The translations under genes were made by a program, and so were the position numbers. A stretch of DNA of 64,000 bases from Microplitis mediator (lineage: Eukaryota > Arthropoda > Insecta > Hymenoptera > Braconidae): contig NC_079978.1 in NCBI RefSeq assembly GCF_029852145.1, forward strand, positions 3,224,001 through 3,288,000. The letters run 5' to 3'. Within the stretch, counting starts at the first letter, position 1; every line of letters begins with the position of its first letter. Below, in pieces: positions 11,501 through 24,103 of the stretch. Below the pieces are notes generated by a model. That model worked only from the letters and a program-made list of their open reading frames with translations, did no database searches and was not told where the DNA came from.

Positions 11501-14500
11501 GTGAGTTCGATTCTCTTTGTATTAATGATACTTGGACATTGGTACCAAGACCTAAACATAAAAATATTGTAGACTGTAAGTGGATATTTACAATTAAAAA
11601 TTACGAATTTGGATATCCACATAATTATAAAGCTCGATTAGTTACTAGAGGTTTTGGTCAAAAATATATGGTAGACTATGATGAAACTTTTGCGCCAGTT
11701 GCTAGAATTGTTAGTTTTAGATTCATAGTTGCAATTGTCAATCAGAATAATCTGTTACTGCATCATATGGATGTGAAGACAGTTTTTGAATGGCAAATTA
11801 AAAGAAGAAATTCATATGAAAATACCAGGAGTCAAATGCGATAAAAATCAGGTGTGCAGATTGAACAAAGCTCTGTATGGTTTAAAGCAGACTGCACGCT
11901 GCTGGTTTGAAGCATTTGAATCTACATTAAAAGAATTAAATTTTCAAAATTCTCCTGTAGATCGTTGTATTTATATTTTAGATTTGGGAGATGTCTTAAA
12001 GAACATTTATGTAGTGTTATATGTTGATGATCTTGTTGTAGCAACTTCAGATATAAATACTATGAATAGTTTTAAAGAGTATTTGATGAATAAATTTCAG
12101 ATGGTCGATTTAAAAGAAATTAGATTATTTTTAGGCATAAAGTTACAAGAACAGATAATGTAATAATATTAGATCAAAATGCATACAATAATTCAGTCTT
12201 AAATAAATTTAATATGCATGATTGTAAGTATGTAACTACGCCACTAGGAATTAAAATTGACTATGAAGTTTTAATTCAGATAAAAGTTACGATGCGCCAT
12301 GTAAAAGTGTTATTGGTTGTATAAAGTACTTAATGGTTTGTTCACGACCAGATTTAAGCATATCAGTGGATATCGTAAGTAGATATATGAATAAAAACAA
12401 TAAAACACTGTGGCAGTATCTGAAAAGAGTATTAAGATATTTAAAGAGTTCTAGTAATATTAGATTAACATATACTCGTAATAATTATAAAGAAATAATC
12501 AGCGGTTATGTAGACGCAGATTAGGCAAGTTATAACAATGATAGACAAAGAATACAACCGATTATTTATTTAAGTTTTCGATCAATGTACTATTTGCTGG
12601 GCATCTAAACGACAGGCATCTGTAGCAGGTTCAACATCAGAAGCTGAATAGATGGCTCTGTATGAAGCTGCACAAGAGGCACTGTGATTACGATCATTAG
12701 CGGAAAATATAAAGATAGTTATATTAGGGCCAGTAGTAATTTATGAAGATAACAATGGTTGTATTAGTATCGCGAACAATCCATCAAGCCATAAAGATCG
12801 AAAAATATGGATATAATATATCATTTCTCTCCTGACAAAGTAGAGAACGGTTTATTAAAACTAATCTATATGTCTACAGATCAACAGATTGCTGATACAC
12901 TGACCAATTCTTTGACTGGACCAAAATTTGTGGAATTCAGAACACAAATGGATTTGAAATAATTTTAAAGAATGTATTTTTGTTGTAGATATTGTATGTA
13001 TATATATATTATAGACTGTATAATTGAAATATTTAAGATAAATGGTCGGATTAGGTTTTTCTGGGTTTTCCTGATCACTTTGCAAATTAGTTGGGCCATA
13101 ATGTTCGCATTCCCAGATTGCGTGGAAGGATATGTCTTTACAATTTAATTTTAGAAGTTAATTGATATAATAAGTTTATTGTAAAAGTATCATTAATAAT
13201 TAGTAATATGATTATGTAAGCTAATTTAATCTTAATTTTATTTTATTTAAAGATTAATTTTTGAGGGGGCGTGTTGGATTCTCTGTACAAAAATCAATCT
13301 TTATTCTTATATATGTTTTATATAAGATTTCTTTTTACTAAATATTCTGTTCGAAATATTATTTCGAACAGTGTCGCATTTAAGTCGTAGTATATATATT
13401 TGAGTTGAGTTCAAAATGTGTATATGTTTACTTAAAGAAAAGAAAGCTAGCATGGATCAAATTTTATGACCTTAGGTACTTGGGTCGACGAGAGATTCCA
13501 AGTAAATGCAAGGCAATATGTTTTTCTTCATTTACACTCATATATATATATTTTGAACTTAGAGATCGTTGTTATACAAAAAGAGGAGAGGTTGTTGGAC
13601 CACAGTGTTAAATAATATTAAAAGAATAAGTTAGTCTAAGCTAAATCTCTTACGAGTGAAGACATACCCTAGAGCGCGTATTTTAATAAAAGATATAATA
13701 TTCATTTGTTTAATAAATTGATTTGTTTCATTCACGATAACCATACCTAAATTCCCAACAGTATCTATTTATACAATTAGTATATATATATATTTATATG
13801 TGTAATTTTTTAGATTATAACGAAATCAAATACAATACATCAGTTGTTAAAATACTCAACATTCACAATGTCCCAGATAGCTCATCTCTTTTTCTTTTGT
13901 TATATGTCAGAACGGTTAACAGAGATGAGCATACGAATGCATAAAAGCGTGTAATAATGCATTGATAAAATCTAACATCGGAATTATTGATTATCAAGTA
14001 TGATCAAAGCCGTGTACGATTTTTAGATAATTAATTAAAATTAGAGAACTTGAGAAAATCACGAAATTATTGAAATGTGTTATATCAACTTTCTATTGGC
14101 AACCTTAGTTGCACGGACTATAACATACGTCAACAAGTAATTTGTAAAAGTAACAACAAGTTGTGAACTTAATGCGAGGCAACATGTTATTGACAAGTCG
14201 GTTGCCTCGAATCTTACTTTCCCGTAATCAGTTCGTTGTTCCTGGAAGCATTTTATTTTTTTGGCAATGGAATTGGACTGTAAGTGGAAGGAATTTAAGT
14301 TACAGAAGAAAGCATTAAACGTTAGCAAATCATTGAGAAAGGTTCAGTTCTGAAAAAAATTAGAGTAAATTAAAAAACGCAAGTTTAATGTATTATAATT
14401 TCGTTAAGTCGAGCGTATTAATTACGGCTCAGGTAAATAATTTAGTTAATGATCGTACAAGGCTTAGGTTAATACATGTTAATCGATATGATTCAAATCA

Positions 14501-15015
14501 GTAATACATTATTTCCGTTAATACATTCTAATATTTGTCTTACACAGAGCTAATGTGAGATGGTTCCATAACTCGATAAAGTCGCGGAATTTATTAATAA
14601 TAATGACTATGAGAAGTCAAGTGCCCTGCAAATTGACTGCTGCCAAAATCATGGATTTGACTATTGAAAATTTCTCAGCGGTAATAATCAAAATTATTTT
14701 TTTACTATTGCTAATTAACATCTAAGGATGCCCGAATAGTGATCGAATTCAAATATTCCTTCCGAATTTCTATTATTTAATTTGTAACTCATATTTTATA
14801 AATTAAGAAGATGAATTTTCTATAATTCACGAGAAATTCGAATCTTTTGAATTATTTGAGCATCCAAATTATTTGATCAGACATTAATAATTTCTGAGTG
14901 TGAATTGTTCGCACACTTTTGTTATTACAATTCTTTCTAATGGGTATTTATGTTTTTCATGCAGATGGTAAGAACATCTGGGTCATATTTCACAATGCTT
15001 CTGTCAATGCAATAA
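6897..15015 (+). CDS. Odorant receptor OR-2, nine exons, 397 aa
   Basis: Exons are 6897-7040, 7104-7223, 7577-7694, 7768-8032, 8129-8263, 8339-8429, 13814-13950, 14548-14680 and 14965-15015. All introns are GT-AG with phases 0,0,1,2,2,0,2,0. The start MDVFNAPCYR is the shared MD(I/V) start of the array. Insect ORs have seven membrane segments with inverted topology and form ligand-gated cation channels with Orco. Here hydrophobic spans fall near residues 33-50 (exon 1), 65-85, 128-150, 180-210, 268-290 and 300-320, with the last in exons 8-9. Conserved marks are LPLEYIIIDRRKHYW in exon 4, GLFAVTG at its end, LVSCIRSHRRAL in exon 5 and PCKLTAAKIM in exon 8. The frame is open throughout. Intron 6 is 5.4 kb because it took in a CCCGAC element and a copia remnant. 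Its closest relative is OR-3. Ligand unknown. Confidence 0.92.
8453..8508. repeat. (TA)n microsatellite, intron 6 of OR-2
   Basis: An uninterrupted TA/AT run of about 28 units just after the exon 6 donor. OR-3 has a shorter run at the homologous place (about 18371-18419), so the tract has changed length since duplication. The minus-strand ORF rich in IYIY across it is an artefact. Confidence 0.9.
8659..9726. mobile_element. CCCGAC-terminated element with five 72-bp repeats and tRNA-like core
   Basis: The termini CCCGACTAGAATT and AATTCTAGTCGGG are inverted repeats. The OR-3 intron at about 18560 reads CCATAAGAATAACATAG. OR-2 reads CGTAAGAA, then the element, then AATAACATAG, so the target duplication is 2 bp (AA). 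The left half holds about five tandem units of about 72 bp (TTATTTGCCATCGGGTCAAC type). A tRNA-like module at 9325-9396 and a right part built of CCTGATAAGG-like repeats follow. A longer copy with about 13 units is at 60363-62060. The repeat-encoded ORF (PSGQPDEFLIRTSSGY type) reflects a period divisible by three and is not taken as a gene. Confidence 0.75.
9325..9396 (+). repeat. tRNA-like module inside the CCCGAC element
   Basis: A-box-like CAGCTCAGTGGATAG and B-box-like GGTTCGAGCCC flank GACTTTGAATC, which matches the anticodon arm of a TTG glutamine tRNA. It is followed by ATCGGGATTTTTTCATC as in the CCCGGG element. It is a tRNA-derived module, not a functional tRNA. Confidence 0.55.
9834..10082 (+). 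repeat. Truncated 5' LTR of the copia element
   Basis: Matches 13510-13759 of the 3' LTR with a few differences, for example TTAGACCTCAG against TTGGACCACAG. The upstream half, including the TGTTGG start, is missing. Confidence 0.85.
10843..12962 (+). pseudogene. Copia-type pol remnant (pre-integrase, RT, RNase H)
   Basis: In order, the interior shows a gag-pre-integrase motif (HERLGHIS at about 10843), then Asp/Ser/Lys-rich low-complexity sequence (10975-11290) where integrase would be expected. The copia reverse transcriptase begins about 11540 with CKWIFTIK, LVTRGFGQ and DETFAPVAR, and its catalytic YVDDL is near 12020. A RNase H region follows, with D-A-D near 12520, SKRQASVAGSTSEAE near 12605-12650 and NNPSSHKDRK near 12780. 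Integrase is essentially gone. A frameshift near 11800 splits the RT, and TAG replaces expected codons after D-A-D and after SEAE. The product is non-functional. This is a retrotransposon relic, not a host gene. Confidence 0.88.
13272..13760 (+). repeat. Complete 3' LTR of the copia element
   Basis: A 489-bp repeat from TGTTGG to CCAACA, with the polypurine tract just before it at about 13261-13271. Immediately to its right the OR-2 intron resumes as GTATCTATTTATACAATTAG, matching OR-1 and OR-3. Confidence 0.88.
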
Positions 15016-16709
15016 CAAACTTCCACATTCTTCTTCATGTGGTAAAAGTTAGTGTAAATTATATATATGATGAATTACTCATAACCTGATATTGTGATAC
15101 AGGAACATAAATTATTATTCTCAATATGCATTTATTTAATTGTTAAATATTATTATTATTAATAACAATATTATTATTGCACAAGTACAGTTTTTTATAT
15201 GAACTTTCTTACTTCTCCCATCCCTGCATATCAAGTAGTATGTTCTTAATAGTTAAATGAATATTTTGTCATTTCAAAATAATATTCAATTATTTTTAAT
15301 AACTTATTCTCTAAGGCTAGCTAATATATTTCATAATGACTACTTTATAAGCTCTACAGGTAATCAATTTGATTGTATGCTGACTACTTTACGCACAATT
15401 ACCTTTGCTAAACATAATATAGTTTCTAAGAATTTATATTGTTGGTAGATTATTAAATATTTATTTAAAATAATCAAATATAGGATTAGCAATGGCCAAT
15501 CAAATCATTTTTTTGTCATAACTAAAATTTAGTTGTCACAAGATAATTTTTTTCTCAGTGTGGGCTCGATCCTGAGTAGTTCCAAAAATAATCATAAACC
15601 AGTTGACTCAAAATTTTTTGTAAATTAAGTTTTTTCTGATTTATTTTAAAAATAATTAAAATATGCATATGCTCGGAATGGAATGCCTGTAAATTAAATA
15701 AGTACACGAATGATCATATGATTATTGTGTAATTATACACTTTATGTATTATTAAAATAAACATATTCAATCGATTATTTATTTTAATAAAAGTACGTGC
15801 TCTGACCTCCAACTATCAATTTATAAGGGAGCTGCCATTTTTCAATGCTTGTTCGCCCTATACGCTGTAATTTAACGTGCAAATGAAGTTTGAATTTTCA
15901 AAAAAATCTCTAATCTTTAAAGTTATTTTTTCTGAAGCTGTTTATTTCAAATTTCAAATATTTCCGTGCGTTTTAATAATTACTGTCTCCAACAGTCAAT
16001 AGCAGATAAGCACTTGATAAATTAAAAAAAATGACCGCCTCCTTCTAAAGTGACAGTTGGGGTATACTTTTTGTTTATAATTGATATACATATAATTTCT
16101 TCGTGTATTATATTTACATATTAAATAGTAAAATTTAAAGTAAATAACAACTTGGACACTTCAGCTACTTAATGCACTAAACTATTGATTGATAACTGGT
16201 TGTTCGGGAATGTTTTTGAGTTTTTTTACGTGATGACAATCATTCTCATCGGAGGTCATAATACTTGCCATATCATTTGTAATGATTACGATCGCGAGAT
16301 AGCATCTACTACCATCCCTATATTGTGAAAAATATCATCGAGTGATTGTAATAGTTTTAGGGCTGGCTCACAGGGCCAACGGCTGCCCAAATTTTTTTTT
16401 GTAGTATTAACAAATGAAAACATTCATAATTTTATTTTTTTACATAAAAACAAAAAAAAATTTTCACTCTCTTTTGATAATCACACAACGATCGCGAATG
16501 TTTAACGAAATAAATACAATGTATGGACAATCCATCCTTTCTTAGAATGTAACTATAAGAATAATAAACCCCACTTCTAGAGACATTAAGAATTCATTAT
16601 GTTTGACTTGGTTGTGATACGTTGTAATATTGAATAAAACGAAATTACCACATCAACTGTACAACTACAAAAGTGGACGATTTTGACATAAGACATTTAA
16701 GGAATTAAA
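15016..16709. other. OR-2/OR-3 spacer
   Basis: Homologous to the OR-1/OR-2 spacer but lacking both inserts (3115-5117 and 5383-6046), so it documents the ancestral spacer. No coding region is supported. The ORF-like stretch near 16160-16330 has an in-frame stop in this copy. Confidence 0.6.
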
Positions 16710-16727
16710 ATGTCTGTCAATGTCATT
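16710..16727 (+). promoter_or_regulatory. Conserved proximal block upstream of OR-3
   Basis: ATGTCTGTCAATGTCATT, 112 bp before the ATG, identical to the OR-2 block. Confidence 0.5.
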
Positions 16728-16821
16728 TGAATAAATTATGAAGCAGGAAACAATGAGGTAAACCCGTCGTTTTCATTCAGTTGTAAACTAAACGGCGACA
16801 GAAACAAGAGTAGTTATAACG

Positions 16822-18370
16822 ATGGATGTTTTCAATGCACCCTGCTATAGACTAATGAAGTACTCTGCTAAAATTATAGGTATATGGCCGTATCAGACTC
16901 GTCGTAAAAGGATAATAATAATAACTATTATTTGGATTTTTGTCTTTGCGCAATTTATTCCACAAGTATATTAATTTTATAGCGATTATTAAAGAAATTT
17001 TATTTTTATTCCATTAATTGCATCAAAGATTATAGCTCTTGCGATGTATGCGGATGATCCAGATGTTCAATTTGAAGCGAGTTCAAATATGGCGGTATAT
17101 TTCGGGGCGGCAATAAAATATATCAACGCAATGTATAAATCAAATCAGGTATGTAATTTTTTGAATATTTGATCCTTGTTCTTCATTATCTCTTCTAATG
17201 CGTAAATTTTAAATGGTAATTTTTGTCTTCGTACAAACGGATCAAACTACTACCTTAGTCAACTGTTCCCCTACACTTCTATGTAGAAAGTATAAAGTTG
17301 CTTTTTGAATTTACAATCATGTTTTCAATAATTGTTTTGTTATAAAGAAATTTGATTGATCAGCTTTGGGACTGTCGCGGTTATTTGTTTCCTGTATGTG
17401 CAAGCAAAGAGATATCCTATTATTTCGCAATAATCTATAAAATATTTCAGTTTAATTGTATTTAATATATTGATTCACAACAAGATATCAAATTTATACA
17501 GATGAAAAATTTATACGATAGAATAAAAAGTGATTGGAAATTGGTGAAGAACGAAGAAGAAAAAAAAACACAACAGGAGCACGCCGACCTCGGTAATATG
17601 CTTTCATCTGCATGGGCAGGTAATGATAATAACAGTTTTCAAATTTAAAGTAAAATTAAATGTTCAATCATAATTTATGAATTTATTTCAAGGAATCGCA
17701 TATTGTTCAGCGACATTTTTTGTATTGGACCCGATTGTCCCGAAATTTTCAAAACTATTATTTAACATAAATGAAACTGATCCATATCAATTGCCTCTTC
17801 CGTTGGAGTATATTATTATTGACAGAAGGAAGCATTACTGGATAATGTTGTGTTTTACAAGTTTGATGGTTTATAATATTATAATAATTCTTGTTTCATG
17901 TGACATTATATTTATCAACTTAGTGCAACACGCTTGCGGACTATTTGCAGTTACAGGGTAACATCGAAGTATTTAATGTAGAATATAGTTGCTATTTTTG
18001 CGAATATTAATTATTGAATGATGATGACTATAATGACTATGTTTGAGGAGTAGATATCGACTAGAGAATACACCAATCGATGAAAATGATTCCGAAGTTC
18101 GTGAAGGAACCGATTATTTACCAAACTCGAAAGATGTTCCTTACAAACATTTGGTGTCTTGTATCAGGAGCCACAGGCGAGCTTTAGAGTGTGGAATAAT
18201 TTATAATATGTAATGATATAATTTGTTATCGTGAATGATAATTATATTTATGTTAATGTAGATTTGCGGAACTTCTTGAAAGCTTATATTCTATAAGCAT
18301 GGGAATGTTAGTAGGAATCAATCTGCCACTTATAAGTGTCACCGGATTCCAGGTAAATGATTAAGAGACT

Positions 18371-18421
<51 letters not shown>

Positions 18422-19096
18422 GCTGTATCAAAAAAATCGACTATTTTTTTTTCTTCATTATATCGAAAATATTGTTGGAAATGACGAAAAAAAATACTGA
18501 GAAAGTTTGAGCTCTTAATATCAACATGAAGAGGTTCCGCATTGCACGAATCTATTTTCCATAAGAATAACATAGAAAAAATTTTTTTTGTGTCTTCTGA
18601 TTTTTATAAGTAGCTAACGATGCGTCATAGGAATAATTGGCAGGCATATTTTTGTAGGTGATTGAACGCTTTTTTTTTCGAATACCATGTCATACAGAAG
18701 TATTTTCGAGCTACAGACAGATTTTTATTTTAACACCGCCAGAAATTGAGAGAATATGTCAAAATAGAAATTTTGTCAGAAGATCGGAAAAAGGTTTTAT
18801 ACCATTTAAAGATGAGTCTGATAGTTTCGCCGAAAAATTCAAATAATAATAAAATTTTCTATGAATCCAACTTTGACCGCGAATAATTTTTGAAAAATTG
18901 AATTTTTTGAAAAATGATAAGAGACTTTTTTAACTTCCTGCTAAGAAAATCGACGATTTTCGAAAAATTGGGAAGTTATCGTTTTTACCCGATTTTCAAA
19001 AGTCGAGTTTTCATCAGATGTCGACGTTTTGAGGTCCTAGGAAGTTATTCTGACTATTTTCAGAATGATGTCCGACTGTATGTATGTGTGTGTGTG

Positions 19097-19142
<46 letters not shown>

Positions 19143-22100
19143 CTCTTTGTCACTTTTTAACTAATGGATCGATTTGGATGGTTGAGGTAGTAATCGAAAG
19201 AGCTTGTTGGCCCTCAACTTTCCTGAAAATTTCAGATCATTTAATCAAGAAGACTCAAAAATATTGGCGAATTACGAAAAAAAAAAATTTTTTTTTTCGT
19301 TTTTTAGTGATTTCTCAGAAACGACTTGAACGATCAACTTCGAAATCTAATCAGCTCTATAACTTGATAAGCCGCGTCAAATGCCACCTTAACCATCTCA
19401 ATCGGTTCATTTGTTCGAGAGATATCGTTGGCGAAAGAAATCATAAAAAACAATTTTTTTCGATTATCTTTGAAGTGACTCATCCGATCAATCTCAAAAT
19501 TTAGTCAGCTCTAGAATTCAAGAAAACTCGCCGATTGCCACTTCAAACGTCAAAATCGGTTGATTAGTTCAAAAGATATCGGCGCTGAAAAGTTAAAAAA
19601 ATAACATTTTATGTTATTTTTTCCAGATAAATCAAAATATAATGTGCTAAAATGTGTCTGAAATCATAAAAACTCTTTCTCTTTATAGTCTCTTTCGATC
19701 ATCAGATAATGTCATATAACTTGTTCCTTGGTTTTAAACGTATTGTCAGCAAAAAATTGAAAAACCCAGTCTTTAATGGTTTTCTCGGATATTCCACATA
19801 TTAATGCTCTGACCTAAGTCAAAACTCATTCAAATCTTGATTCTGATAACTGACATTAATTTTTGCCTCAACACATTTATTTCAGAGAACATAATCGATG
19901 ATAAAAATTTAAAAGCCGCTTCTTCATTAATGATTTTCGATTCTTACCTTTTCAAACTCTAGCATAAAACGTCACTTGGTTAAGCTTGAAAATTTTATAA
20001 AAAACTGATTCCACGGAATAGCATTTTCGAGCTCAAAGAGCTCGAAAATATATTCACAGTGATGTTTTTAAGCTCCTTGAGCTCGAAAACAGCGGGAAGT
20101 TTTGGGGCTGGCCCGCAGGGTCAACCGACGCCCAGATTTTTTGTAGAGCATTTAATTTAAAAAAAAAAAATACTCATTGATTTTTCCAATACACTGATTC
20201 TCTGTCGTGTAATAAAATTCCAAACTATCAAAAAAAATTTTTCCCATGACAGACTTTTTTTTGACATATCCTATCAATTTCCGATGGTGCCCCAAAAGAA
20301 AAAATCAGTCTGTCAGTCGACCCTGCGGGCCAGCCCCAAAACTTCCCGCTGTTTTTGAGCTCAAGAACCTCGAAAACATTATTGTGAATACATTTTCAAG
20401 CTCTTCGAGCTCGAAAATACGTTTGAATGCTGTTGTTTTCGAAAAAAAACGTTTTTTACCATTTTTTCTCCAACGATATCTCTCAAACGAATACACCGAT
20501 TGAGACGTTTGAGGTGGCAATCGACGCGTTTTATCAAGTTCTAAAGCTGATCAAATTTTGAATTCGATTTATCCAGTCGTTTTTGAGATATTTCAGAATA
20601 AATAAAAAATTTTTTTTTTTAATTCTTTCGACAGCGGTTTCTCTTGAACGAATGAACGAATTTTGATGGTTGAGGTAGCATTCGACGCGGCATATAAAGC
20701 TCTAGAGCCCAGTCCATTTTGGAATCAATCCAACGAGCACATTGAAAGCTATCCAAAAAAAAAATTTTTGAAAAAATTTTATTTTTGGAATATCTCTAAA
20801 CAAGCCCTACCGATCAAGCTCAATTTTCTTACGGCTTCAAGATATTGACAAGCCGCGTCGAATGACACCTTAAAGTTTAACATCGGTTCATCCGTTTAAA
20901 AGATATAGGTATTTACATACGTACGTACGTACATACATACATACATACACTCGGACATCATCGTGAAATTAGTCAGAATAGCTTCCTAGGACCTCAAAAC
21001 GCCGACATCTGGTGAAAATTCGATTTTCGTAAATCGGACCGAAACCAATAACTTCCCGAATTTTTGAAAATTTACAATTTTCTCAGCGGGAAAATAAAAA
21101 AAATAATGTTGTTTTTTGTCTCTCCCTAATATATATATTTAGTATCTATTTATACAATTAGTATATATATATATTTATATGTGTAATTTTTTAGATTATA
21201 ACGAAATCAAATACAATACATCAGTTGTTAAAATACTCAACATTCACAATGTCCCAGATAGCTCATCTCTTTTTCTTTTGTTATATGTCAGAACGGTTAA
21301 CAGAGATGAGCATACGAATGCATAAATGCGTGTAATAATGCATTGATAAAATCTAACATCGGAATTATTGATTATCAAGTATGATCAAAGCCGTGTACGA
21401 TTTTTTAGTTAATTAATTAATATTAGAGAACTTGAGAAAATCACGAAATTATTGAAATGTGTTATATCAACTTTCTATTGGCAACCTTAGTTGCACGGAC
21501 TATAACATACGTCAACAAGTAATTTGTAAAAGTAACAACAAGTTGTGAACTTAATGCGAGGCAACATGTTATTGAGACGTCGGTCTCCTCGAATCTTACT
21601 CTCCCGTAATCAGTTCGTTGTTCCTGGAAGCATTTTACTTTTTTGGCAATGGAATTGGACTGAAAATGGAAGGAATTTAAGCTACAGAAGAAAGCATTAA
21701 ACGTTAGCAAATCATTGAGAAAGGTTCAGTTTTAAAAAAAATTAGAGTAAATTAAAAAACGCAAGTTTAATGTATTATAATTTCGTTAAGTCGAGCGTAT
21801 TAATCACGGTTCAGGTAAATAATTTAGTTAATGATCGTACAAGGCTTAGGTTAATACATGTTAATCGATATGATTCATATCAGTAATACATTATTTCCGT
21901 TAATACATTCTAATATTTGTCTTACACAGAGCTAATGTGAGATGGTTCAATAACTCGATAAAGTCACGGAATTTGTTAATAATAATGACTATGAGAAGTC
22001 AAGTGCCCTGCAAATTGACTGCTGCTAAAATCATGGATTTGACTATTGAAAATTTCTCAGCGGTAATAATCAAAATTATTTTTTTACTATTGCTAATTAA

Positions 22101-22397
22101 CATCTAAGGATGCTTGAATAGTGATCGAATTCAAATATTCCTTCCAAATTTCTATTATTTAATTTTTAACTCATATTTTATAAATTAAGAAAGTGAATTT
22201 TCTATAATTCACGAGAAATTCGAATCTTTTGAATTATTTGAGCATCCATATTATTTGATCAGACATTAATAATTTCTGAGTGTGAATTGTTAACACACTT
22301 TTGTTATTACAATTCTTTCTAATGGGTATTTATGTTTTTCATGCAGATGGTAAGAACATCTGGGTCATATTTCACAATGCTTTTGTCAATGCAATAA
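16822..22397 (+). CDS. Odorant receptor OR-3, nine exons, 397 aa
   Basis: Exons are 16822-16965, 17029-17148, 17502-17619, 17693-17957, 18054-18188, 18262-18352, 21195-21331, 21930-22062 and 22347-22397, with all sites GT-AG. It is the closest relative of OR-2, with scattered replacements. Examples are KNLYDRIKSD for KKLYDRIISD in exon 3, SSNMAVYFGAA for CSNMVIYLGAA in exon 2, and GFQ for GYQ at the end of exon 6. Exon 4 differs from OR-2 at very few sites. Intron 6 (2.8 kb) holds a TA run, the TTAACTTCCCGC element and a TG run, but not the copia or CCCGAC insertions of OR-2. It therefore serves as the empty-site reference. The frame is open with no sign of decay. Confidence 0.92.
18930..21095. 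mobile_element. TTAACTTCCCGC element, near full length, long inverted repeats
   Basis: It begins TTAACTTCCTGCTAAG (18930) and ends CAGCGGGAAAATAA (about 21095). The first 170 bp or so, including CGACGTTTTGAGGTCCTAGG, is the reverse complement of the last 170 bp. A TG run follows the left repeat and an ACGT/ACAT run precedes the right one. The interior carries GAGCTC palindromes and two opposed copies of a GGGTCAACCGACG/CAGTCGACCCTG phrase. TTAA at the ends fits a TTAA target preference. No transposase is visible. Partial copies are at 1-1123, 38480-38672 and 44811-45337. Confidence 0.75.
19081..19139. repeat. (TG)n microsatellite
   Basis: A TG run with a few TA/CG interruptions, inside the left end of the TTAACTTCCCGC element. 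Confidence 0.9.
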
Positions 22398-24085
22398 ACA
22401 AACTTCCACATTCTTCTTCATGTGGTAAAAGTTAGTGTAAATTATATATATGATGAATTACTCAGAACCTGATATTGTGATACGGGAACATAAATTATTA
22501 TTCTAAATATGCATTTATTTAATTGTTAAATATTATTATTATTTTTATTATTGCACAAGTACAGTTTTTTATATGAACTTTGTTACTTTTCCCGTCCCTG
22601 CATATCAAGTAGTATAACCTTAATAGTTAAATGAATATTTTGTCATTTCAAAATAATATTCAATTATTTTTAATAACTTATTCTCTAAGGCTAGCTAATA
22701 TATTTCATAATGACTACTTTATCAGCTCTACAGGTAAATAATTTGATTGTATGCTGGCTACTTTACGCACAATTATCTTTGCTAAATATAATATAGTTTC
22801 TAAGAATTTATATTGTTGGTAGATTATTAAATATTTATCTAAAATAATCAAATATATGATTAGCAATGGCCAATCAAATCATTTTTTTGTCATAACTAAA
22901 ATTTAGTTCTCAGAGGAAAATTTTTTTCTCAGTGTGGGCTCGATCCTGAGTAGTTCCAAAAATAATCATAAACCAGTTGACTCAAAATTTGTTGTAAATT
23001 AAGTTTTTTCTGATTTATTTTGAAAATAATTTAAATATGCATATGCTCGGAATAGAATGTCCGTAAATTGAATCAGTACGCGAATGATCAAATGATTATT
23101 ATGTAATTATCCATTTTATGTATTATTAAAATAAACATATTCAATCGATTATTTATTTTAATAAAAGTACGTGCTTCAACTACTAACTATCAGTTTATAA
23201 GGGAGCTGCCATTTTTCAATGCTTGTTCGCCCTATACGCTGTAATTTAACGTGCGAATAAAGTTTGAATTTTCAAAAAAATCTCTAATTTTTAAAGTTAT
23301 TTCTTCTGAAGCTGTTTATTTCAAATTTCAAATATTTCCGTGCGTTTTAATAATTACTGTCTCCAACAGTCAATAGCAGATAAGCACTTGATAAATTAAA
23401 AAAAATGACCGCCTCCTTCTAAAGTGACAGTTGGGGTATACTTTCTGTTAATAATTGATATACATATAATTTCTTCGTGTATTATATTTACATATTAAAT
23501 AATGAAATGTAAAGTAAATAACAACTTGGACACTTCAGCTACTCAATGCACTAAACTATTGATTGATAACTGGTTGTTCGGGAATGTTTTTGAGTTTTTT
23601 TACGTGATGACAATCATTCTTATCGGAGATCATAATACTTGCCATATCATTTGTAATGATTACGATCGCGAGATAGCATCTACTACCATCCCTATATTGT
23701 GAAAAATATCATCGAGTGATTGTAATAGTTTTAGGGCTGGCTCACAGGGCCAACGGCTGCCCAAATTTTTTTTTTGTAGTATTAACAAATGAAAAAATTC
23801 ATAATTTTATATTTTTACATAAAAACAAAAAAAAAATTTCCACTCTCTTTTGATAATCACACAACGATCGCGAATGTTTAACGAAATAAATGCACTGTTT
23901 GGACAATCCATCCTTTCTTAGAATGTAACTATAAGAATAATAAACCCCACTTCGAGAGACATTAAGAATTCATTATGTTAGACTTGGTTGTGATATGTTA
24001 TTATATTGAATAAAACGAAATTACCACATCAACTGTACAACTACAAAAGTGGACGATTTTGACATAAGACATGTAAGGAATTAAA
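22398..24085. other. OR-3/OR-4 spacer
   Basis: Homologous to the two spacers to its left, again without the 3115-5117 and 5383-6046 inserts. A 66-codon ATG-started frame at 23502-23702 exists only here. The equivalent in the OR-1/OR-2 spacer lacks the ATG and that in the OR-2/OR-3 spacer has a stop, so it is not called a gene. Confidence 0.55.
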
Positions 24086-24103
24086 ATGTCTGTCAATGTC
24101 ATT
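24086..24103 (+). promoter_or_regulatory. Conserved proximal block upstream of OR-4
   Basis: ATGTCTGTCAATGTCATT, 114 bp before the ATG. The 5' flank of OR-4 matches OR-2/OR-3 even though the protein is much more divergent, and homology fades after about 24140. Confidence 0.5.

Larger units (their letters stand above)
9833..13760 (+). mobile_element. Ty1/copia-type LTR retrotransposon, 5'-truncated and inactive
   Basis: A full 3' LTR (13272-13760) begins TGTTGG and ends CCAACA, preceded by a purine tract (GAGGGGGCG). The 5' LTR is cut to its last 250 bp or so (about 9834-10082). It is followed by TGGTTATGGGCCCAG (10083-10097), complementary to the anticodon region of initiator methionine tRNA, as in Drosophila copia. 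The interior holds a decayed pol. The two LTR parts differ at only a few bases in 250 bp, so the insertion is young. The left junction runs straight from intron sequence (GATTGAACGCT) into mid-LTR, so a deletion removed the 5' end and the flanking TTAACTTCCCGC element that OR-1 and OR-3 keep. It lies in sense orientation inside intron 6 of OR-2. Confidence 0.9.

Noticed and set aside
23502..23702. A 66-codon plus-strand frame in the OR-3/OR-4 spacer
   Set aside because: The homologous spacers lack the start codon (near 6190) or carry an in-frame stop (near 16170), so it is not maintained as a gene.
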